The notes under the pieces are model-generated. The model was given only the letters and a program-made list of their open reading frames with translations. It was not told the origin of the DNA and made no database searches. From an uncultured Coriobacteriales bacterium (GTDB taxonomy: Bacteria; Actinomycetota; Coriobacteriia; Coriobacteriales; UMGS124), in NCBI GenBank assembly GCA_934662525.1, contig CAKUKJ010000038.1, forward strand, positions 1-11,577: a stretch of DNA of 11,577 nt. Direction: 5' to 3'. The first letter of the stretch is position 1. Each line of letters begins with the position of its first letter. This document shows positions 7,276-11,577 of this stretch, piece by piece. The position numbers and the translations under genes are program-made.

Positions 7276-7989
7276 ATGAAAGCGAGACTCATGCTCCCCA
7301 TGCTTCCTCAGCGAACCACGCTCGACCAGCTTCGCCCGGCCTCCTTCGCGTTCGATGCGGCCATCTTCGACTTCGACGGCACGCTGGCCGATTCGTGCGG
7401 GGTGTGGCGGGAGGTCGACCGGGACTTCTTCGAGGCCCGGGGGCTCACATATGCGCCCGAGTACGGCGAGAAGCTCGCGGTGCTGGGTTTTGAGGACGGC
7501 GCGCGGTTCACCATCGAGACGTATGGCCTGGCAGACTCCGTGCAAGACGTGTGCGATGAGTGGAACCGCATGGGCCGTGCCCGTTATGCGCACGACGTGC
7601 AGATGTTCCCGCACGCGCTCGACTACGTGCGTGCCCTCAAGGCGGCGGGCATCCCCTGCGCCATCGCCACGACGAACGACCCGCAGGTCATCGCCGCCAT
7701 GGAACCGCGCGTGCCCATGGCCGGGCTCTTTGACGCCCGCGTGCACGGCTGCGAGGTGCCCCATCACACCAAGGAGCACCCAGACATCTTCCTGGGGGCC
7801 GCCGCCCGCCTTGGCGTGCAGCCGCAGCGATGCGTCGTCTTCGAGGACCACCTTGCCGCCATACGCACGGCCCAGGGCGCGGGCATGGCGTGCGCGGGGC
7901 ATGTCAACGGCGTCGCCGGCCAGCCAACGGGCGATATCGCCGCGCAGGCCGGCGTCGTTATAGGTGATTGGGCGCAGCTTATCGGCTAG
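7276..7989 (+). CDS. HAD superfamily hydrolase (phosphatase, subfamily IA-like)
   Basis: The 237-residue protein carries all four haloacid dehalogenase motifs: DFDGT at 32-36 (nucleophile D32, acid/base D34), the threonine of AIATTND at 129-135, K166 in HTKEHPD, and FEDHLAAI at 189-196 with E190 and D191 for magnesium. A helical cap of about 75 residues between motifs I and II, and the KEHPDIFLGAAARLG stretch before motif IV, are typical of subfamily IA enzymes such as beta-phosphoglucomutase and phosphoglycolate phosphatase. The natural substrate cannot be read from the sequence; a small sugar phosphate or similar metabolite is likely. The start is uncertain. ATGs at 7276, 7291 and 7300 are all open and none has a good ribosome site; the domain itself begins near residue 26. 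The gene is transcribed away from the kinase gene, with a 126-base gap before the desulfidase gene. Confidence 0.87.
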   Translation: MKARLMLPMLPQRTTLDQLRPASFAFDAAIFDFDGTLADSCGVWREVDRDFFEARGLTYAPEYGEKLAVLGFEDGARFTIETYGLADSVQDVCDEWNRMGRARYAHDVQMFPHALDYVRALKAAGIPCAIATTNDPQVIAAMEPRVPMAGLFDARVHGCEVPHHTKEHPDIFLGAAARLGVQPQRCVVFEDHLAAIRTAQGAGMACAGHVNGVAGQPTGDIAAQAGVVIGDWAQLIG

Positions 7990-8025
7990 GGCTGCGCGCC
8001 GGGTGCGTAAGGGCCCGTCATGCGC

Positions 8026-8031
8026 TATAGT
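8026..8031 (+). promoter_or_regulatory. Candidate -10 element upstream of the cysteine desulfidase gene
   Basis: TATAGT lies 84 bases before the start codon and equals the -10 hexamer of the stronger promoter at 9550. No convincing -35 is found 16-18 bases upstream. A second, poorer hexamer, TATGCT, lies at 8086-8091, too close to the ribosome site for an ordinary leader. Confidence 0.25.
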
Positions 8032-8115
8032 AAGGCGTCGATACACAAATACCCAGGTAGATGATGGGATTTATTCACCCTGCGGTATGCTTTGCAAATA
8101 AGGGAGGACGCCCCC

Positions 8116-9441
8116 ATGCCCATCTCAAACGATGAGAGAACGCTCGACGAGGCCACCCAGACCCTGTTTATTGAGCTGCTCGAAAAGGAGCTCGTGTGCG
8201 CCTTGGGCTGCACCGAGCCCATCGCGCTCGCCTACGGCGCGGCGCTGGCCGCGCGCACCCTCGGCGAGCCCGTCGAGCACATGCGCGTGCGTTGCAGCGG
8301 CAACATCATCAAGAATGTCAAGAGCGTGGTCGTGCCCAACTCGGGCGGGCTCAAAGGCGTCGAGGTCGCGGCCATGCTCGGCCTTCTCGGCGGCGACGCC
8401 GACCGCGAGCTCGAGGTGCTCCAATCGGTGACGCCCGAGGTCGTGGAGCGAGCCCAGGCCCTCATCGCCCAGGGCTTTTGCGAGGTCGAGCTCGTTGAGG
8501 GCGTGCCGAACCTCTTTATCATCGTGGAGGTTGCAGGCGGCGGTCACACCGCCTCGGTCACCCTGCGCGACCGTCACACGAACGTCGTCGGCGTTACGCG
8601 CGACGGCTCCTCCCTCTCCCAAAGCGGCGACGACCAGGGAAAAGACCCCTACGACAAGCCGGTATGCCGTCACCTCTCCATGGCCAACATCTGTGCCTTC
8701 GCTCGTGATGTCGACCTTGCACGCGTGGCGCCCCTGCTCGAGCGTCAGATCGAGTGCAACTCGGCCGTGTCGGAGGAGGGCCTGCGCGGCCATTGGGGAA
8801 GCGAGATCGGCCGCACCATCCTCGCCATGCACCCCGCCGACGTCACGACGCGCATGCGCGCCCGCGCGGCGGCCGGCTCCGACGCACGCATGGGCGGCTG
8901 CTCTCTGCCCGTTGTCATCAACTCCGGGTCGGGCAACCAGGGCATGACGGTGTCCCTGCCCGTCATCGAGTATGCCGCCTCGGTCCATGCGACGCACGAC
9001 CAGCTCCTACGTGCGCTTGCCATCTCCAACCTCACGGCGCTGCATTTGAAGCGCTATATCGGCAGCCTGTCTGCCTTCTGCGGCGTGGTGTGCGCGGCGG
9101 CGGGCGCGGGCGCGGCCGTGACGTACCTTGCCGGAGGCTCCGACGCCCAGGTGGGCTCCACCGTCGTCAACACCATAGCCAACGTGGGCGGCATCATGTG
9201 CGACGGCGCCAAGGCGAGCTGTGCCGCCAAGATTTCGAGCGCGGTGGACGCGGCCATGCTCGGCCACACCATGGCGATGCTCGGGGAGGACTTCTGCGCC
9301 GGTGACGGCCTTGTGGGCGAGGACGTGGAGTCTTCCATCGCCTCCATGGGCTACGTGGGCCGCGTGGGCATGGCGAGCACCGACGTCGAGATCCTCAACA
9401 TCATGATCGGCAAGACGCATCCCGACTGTATGTGCTGCTAA
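8116..9441 (+). CDS. cyuA: L-cysteine desulfidase family protein (UPF0597/CyuA)
   Basis: The 441-residue protein matches the UPF0597 family in length and motifs. Members such as archaeal L-cysteine desulfidase and enterobacterial CyuA use an oxygen-sensitive [4Fe-4S] cluster to split cysteine into pyruvate, ammonia and sulfide. Family motifs include CALGCTEPIALAYGAALA (24-41), CSGNIIKNVKSVVVPNSGG (60-78), INSGSGNQGMTVSLPV (268-283) and NVGGIMCDGAKASCAAKISSA (356-376). The likely cluster ligands are C32, C322, C362 and C369. Their spacing from second to fourth (40, then 7) matches the cluster cysteines I recall for the Methanocaldococcus enzyme. ATG 8116 is chosen because GGGAGGA (8102-8108) lies seven bases upstream. 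The C-terminus ends in an unusual DCMCC. In an anaerobe this enzyme would supply pyruvate or control cysteine toxicity. A serine dehydratase-like activity on related amino acids is an alternative. Confidence 0.9.
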   Translation: MPISNDERTLDEATQTLFIELLEKELVCALGCTEPIALAYGAALAARTLGEPVEHMRVRCSGNIIKNVKSVVVPNSGGLKGVEVAAMLGLLGGDADRELEVLQSVTPEVVERAQALIAQGFCEVELVEGVPNLFIIVEVAGGGHTASVTLRDRHTNVVGVTRDGSSLSQSGDDQGKDPYDKPVCRHLSMANICAFARDVDLARVAPLLERQIECNSAVSEEGLRGHWGSEIGRTILAMHPADVTTRMRARAAAGSDARMGGCSLPVVINSGSGNQGMTVSLPVIEYAASVHATHDQLLRALAISNLTALHLKRYIGSLSAFCGVVCAAAGAGAAVTYLAGGSDAQVGSTVVNTIANVGGIMCDGAKASCAAKISSAVDAAMLGHTMAMLGEDFCAGDGLVGEDVESSIASMGYVGRVGMASTDVEILNIMIGKTHPDCMCC

Positions 9442-9526
9442 CGTGTATTGCGCGGGCGAAAGGCCTTGGACGGCCCGCCAACGGTGTGGAGAAATAATCA
9501 TATAAACCCATCTGATTAAAGGGTAA

Positions 9527-9555
9527 TTGGCAAGGCCGCTCACAAGTTGTATAGT
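9527..9555 (+). promoter_or_regulatory. Sigma-70-type promoter of the peptide transporter operon
   Basis: TTGGCA (9527-9532) and TATAGT (9550-9555) are separated by exactly 17 bases, each matching consensus at five of six positions. The region just upstream is AT-rich (9491-9520), unlike its surroundings, as expected for a strong promoter. Transcription would start near 9562, giving a leader of about 90 bases. The 211-base gap between the desulfidase and this gene is otherwise empty apart from two GC-rich inverted repeats. Confidence 0.6.
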
Positions 9556-9578
9556 GGCCTCATCCTCGCGGCAGGGGA

Positions 9579-9609
9579 GGCGCGCGCTCCAACCAAGACC
9601 GGGCGCGCC
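9579..9609 (+). repeat. GC-rich inverted repeat in the operon leader
   Basis: ggcgcgc (9579-9585) pairs perfectly with gcgcgcc (9603-9609) across a 17-base loop. It lies inside the predicted leader of the transporter mRNA, about 43 bases before the start codon. There is no T-run after it, so it is not a terminator; it may protect the 5' end or be a chance product of high GC. Confidence 0.35.
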
Positions 9610-9652
9610 CGACTCGGACCCCTTCGCATAGATTACTTGATTGGAGCGTCTC

Positions 9653-11239
9653 ATGGCAGCATCCTCCCTTCTCTCCCAGCCCCTCAGCCGCCGCAGCTTC
9701 GTGGCTGCCGGCGCCGCCGTCTCCGCCGCTGCGCTTCTTGCTCAGCTTGGCATGCCCGCCCCGGCCAAGGCCGCCTCGGACACGTTCATCTACGCCATCG
9801 CCGGCGATCCGTCCGTCTCGCCCAACCCCGTCACCACGTCCGACCGCTTCGGCCTCATGACGCTCAAGCTCGTCTACTCGCCCCTGTGGGATGTCACCAA
9901 CGACGGCGTCAAGTACTTCCTGGCCACGTCCTACGACGTCTCTGACGACGGCCTCACCTACACGGTGCACCTGCGCGACGACGTGCAGTGGAACGACGGC
10001 GAGCCCTTCACTGCCGACGACGTCGTGTTTTCCTACGAGACCATGCGCGAGACCGACACGGCAAACGGCTACTCCGACCTCAACTACGGCGACGACGGCA
10101 AGGTCGAGATCACGAAGGTCGACGACTACACGGTTGACTTCACCTTCCCGTTCCTCAACCCGGCCGGTGCGGAGTCTCTCGCCGGCGAGAAGTACATCAT
10201 GCCCAAGCATCTCTACGAGGGCGTGACCGACTTCGAGAACAACGACGTCAACGCCCAGGGCGTGGGCACCGGCCCCTACAAGCTCAACGAGTACCAGGTG
10301 GGCCAGTACCTCTCCTTCTCCGCCAACGATAGCTACTTCGGCGGCACGCCCAACATCCCCAACGTCGTGTTCCAGATCGTCACCAACGAGAACACCGGCA
10401 TGACGGCCATCCAGACCGGCCAGGTCAACGCCTGGATCGGCACCCCCGCCCAGATCGAGCAGCTCAACCCCGAGGCCAACAACCTCACCGTCACGCCCTA
10501 CTCGGAGAACCGCGTCTCCTACTTCTGCTTCAACGCCAAGCGCGTGACTGATGAGAACCTGCGCAAGGCGCTCTTCTTCTCGCTTGACAAGAAGGCCATC
10601 GCCGACGCGGCCCTTCTCTCCGACGAGTACTACGACCTCTGCTACACCTTCCTTCCGCCCCAGAACTCCTGGGTCACGGAGGACGTGGAGAAGTACGACC
10701 GCGACGTGGAGAAGGCCAAGCAGCTGCTCTCCGACGCGGGCATCTCCAACCCCACGCTCAAGTTCGCCTACTCCTCCGACGACTCGCTGCAGACCACGGC
10801 CGCCGTCATGGTGCAGGAGCAGGCTGCCGAGGCCGGCATCACCGTCGAGCTGTACGGCCTTGACGCCACTGCCGAGTATCAGGCCATGAAGGACCCCGAC
10901 AACGAGTACGACCTGTACTACGGCGGCTACATCATGGGTATCGACCCCGACAAGTACTCGTCGCTGTTCCTCTCCACGGGCTCCTACAACTACATGCACT
11001 ACGACGAGCCCGAGATCGACGACCTGTTCGCCCAGGGCCGCCAGGAGAACGACGAGGCCGCCCGTCGCGAGATTTACAATGAGCTTCAGGCCAAGATCCA
11101 AGACCTGGCCGTCTTCTATCCCGTATACTCCAACATGCGCCTGCTTGTGACCACCGCCAACGTGGCCGGCATGGAGGAAGCGGGCCTGGTGCCCATCTAC
11201 ACCTTCGAGGACATCTCGAAGCTCTCCATGACCGACTAG
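9653..11239 (+). CDS. Peptide ABC transporter substrate-binding protein (family 5)
   Basis: The 528-residue protein is a family-5 extracellular solute-binding protein (OppA/DppA type), which captures oligopeptides or similar solutes for an ABC importer. Family marks include VHLRDDVQWNDGEPFTADDVVFSYE after the first lobe strands, GTGPYKLNEY, DSYFGGTPNIPNVVF, AIQTGQVNAW, and LRKALFFSLDKKAI in the second lobe. The signal region has a twin-arginine motif SRRSF (12-16), a hydrophobic core and a probable signal-peptidase-I site after AKA (38-40). There is no lipobox cysteine, which is unusual for a Gram-positive binding protein. ATG 9653 is preferred over TTG 9641, whose bases form part of the ttggag ribosome site. 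Codons are strongly biased to C-ending forms (AAC, GAC, TAC, TTC), suggesting high expression. It is first in an operon with the permease downstream. Exact ligand is unknown. Confidence 0.92.
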   Translation: MAASSLLSQPLSRRSFVAAGAAVSAAALLAQLGMPAPAKAASDTFIYAIAGDPSVSPNPVTTSDRFGLMTLKLVYSPLWDVTNDGVKYFLATSYDVSDDGLTYTVHLRDDVQWNDGEPFTADDVVFSYETMRETDTANGYSDLNYGDDGKVEITKVDDYTVDFTFPFLNPAGAESLAGEKYIMPKHLYEGVTDFENNDVNAQGVGTGPYKLNEYQVGQYLSFSANDSYFGGTPNIPNVVFQIVTNENTGMTAIQTGQVNAWIGTPAQIEQLNPEANNLTVTPYSENRVSYFCFNAKRVTDENLRKALFFSLDKKAIADAALLSDEYYDLCYTFLPPQNSWVTEDVEKYDRDVEKAKQLLSDAGISNPTLKFAYSSDDSLQTTAAVMVQEQAAEAGITVELYGLDATAEYQAMKDPDNEYDLYYGGYIMGIDPDKYSSLFLSTGSYNYMHYDEPEIDDLFAQGRQENDEAARREIYNELQAKIQDLAVFYPVYSNMRLLVTTANVAGMEEAGLVPIYTFEDISKLSMTD

Positions 11240-11264
11240 CGTTCGCTTCGCGTCATAGTTCTGC

Positions 11265-11299
11265 AGAGCCGGCCCCGCGCGTGCGAGGCCGGCTCTTTT
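11265..11299 (+). terminator. Intergenic terminator/attenuator hairpin between binding protein and permease genes
   Basis: agagccggcc (11265-11274) pairs perfectly over 10 bp with ggccggctct (11287-11296), around a 12-base loop, and is followed by a short T-run (11296-11299). It stands 26 bases after the binding-protein stop and 37 bases before the permease start. This fits a partial terminator that keeps permease expression below that of the binding protein. Confidence 0.75.
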
Positions 11300-11335
11300 C
11301 GGTATTGGGATTTGGGAGGAAGGAGGGACGACACC

Positions 11336-11577
11336 GTGGCCAAGTTTATCGTGCGCCGCGTCTTGATTGCCATACCTATGGTACTGGTCATCACGATGCT
11401 GTGCTTCTTGCTCATGAACCTTGCGCCCTACGATGCCGTCGACGCCATGGTTGACCCGCGCATGTCTGCGGAAACCGTGGCAGCGATGAAGGACGCCCTG
11501 GGGTACAACGACCCCATCTGGGTGCAGTATCTGCACTGGCTGCAGAACATCGCGACCGGCAACTGGGGCTATTCCAT
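11336..11577 (+). CDS. Peptide ABC transporter permease (DppB/OppB type), N-terminal part
   Basis: Only the first 80 residues are inside the window; the gene continues beyond the right edge. It starts at GTG with AGGAGG (11321-11326) nine bases upstream, and is the first frame able to code after the hairpin. The product begins MAKFIVRRVLIAIPMVLVIT, an amphipathic basic start leading into the first membrane helix. It continues with FLLMNLAPYDAVD, an MSAETVAAMKDALGYNDP stretch, and WVQYLHWLQNIATGNWGYS. The order of R-R-hydrophobic helix, LAPYDA (in place of the usual APGDP), LGxxDPxxxQYxxWL and GNxGYS is diagnostic for the DppB/OppB permease family, which forms half of the membrane channel. With the preceding binding protein it makes up a peptide importer; the second permease and ATPases are expected downstream. 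Confidence 0.92.
   Translation, partial: MAKFIVRRVLIAIPMVLVITMLCFLLMNLAPYDAVDAMVDPRMSAETVAAMKDALGYNDPIWVQYLHWLQNIATGNWGYS

Noticed and set aside
7156..8046. A 296-residue antisense open frame over the HAD gene
   Set aside because: No motif is seen, and the plus strand carries all four HAD motifs over the same stretch.
9452..9478. Inverted repeat gcgggc/gcccgc after the desulfidase gene as a terminator
   Set aside because: The stem is only 6 bp with a 15-base loop and no T-run follows. Such repeats are common in GC-rich DNA.
9560..11536. A 658-residue open frame antisense to the binding-protein and permease genes
   Set aside because: Its composition is Val/Gly/His/Arg-rich and low in complexity, as produced by the reverse strand of a gene with C-ending codons. 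It has no domain, and it covers a confidently identified gene and its terminator.

Overview
The window is GC-rich and densely coded, with short gaps and overlapping stop/start junctions. Gene content suggests an anaerobic, Gram-positive, gut-type actinobacterium, most likely class Coriobacteriia (Collinsella/Olsenella-like). The evidence is: a Tat-type lipoprotein signal, an L-cysteine desulfidase of the UPF0597 family, an oligopeptide ABC importer, and a Pel-like exopolysaccharide locus carrying CotH, VTC and DUF4956 genes. The taxon is inferred from gene content and style only.

Region 1 (2-5324, + strand) is the 3' part of a surface-polysaccharide operon. It runs: C-terminal end of a PelG-like membrane exporter; a Tat/lipoprotein CotH-family kinase; a VTC-domain (triphosphate-tunnel) polyphosphate polymerase; a DUF4956 membrane protein; and a membrane-anchored DUF4832 glycosidase-like protein. 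Three of the four junctions overlap (ATGA, TGATG and an 8-nt overlap), so the genes are very likely co-transcribed and translationally coupled. My reading is inference: PelG exports a glycan, the VTC and DUF4956 proteins form a split equivalent of the eukaryotic VTC polyphosphate polymerase/translocator, CotH phosphorylates a surface substrate outside the membrane, and the DUF4832 protein trims or binds the glycan. This is the most interesting part of the window.

Region 2 (5436-7081) is a small accessory island of somewhat lower GC. A Uma2-family nuclease-like gene and a convergent HipA/CtkA-like kinase gene share a CTAG at their stop codons. The kinase gene is split by a single in-frame TGA at a position where relatives have tryptophan. 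It is otherwise intact and has an excellent ribosome binding site.

Region 3 (7276-9441, + strand) holds a HAD-superfamily phosphatase and an iron-sulfur L-cysteine desulfidase (CyuA type). The four expected cluster cysteines can be located in the latter.

Region 4 (9527-11577, + strand) starts a peptide ABC transporter operon: a good sigma-70-type promoter, a family-5 substrate-binding protein with a Tat-like signal, an intergenic terminator/attenuator hairpin, and the start of a DppB-type permease that runs off the window. No tRNA, rRNA, CRISPR array, insertion sequence or attachment site was seen. No gap between genes exceeds about 210 bases.
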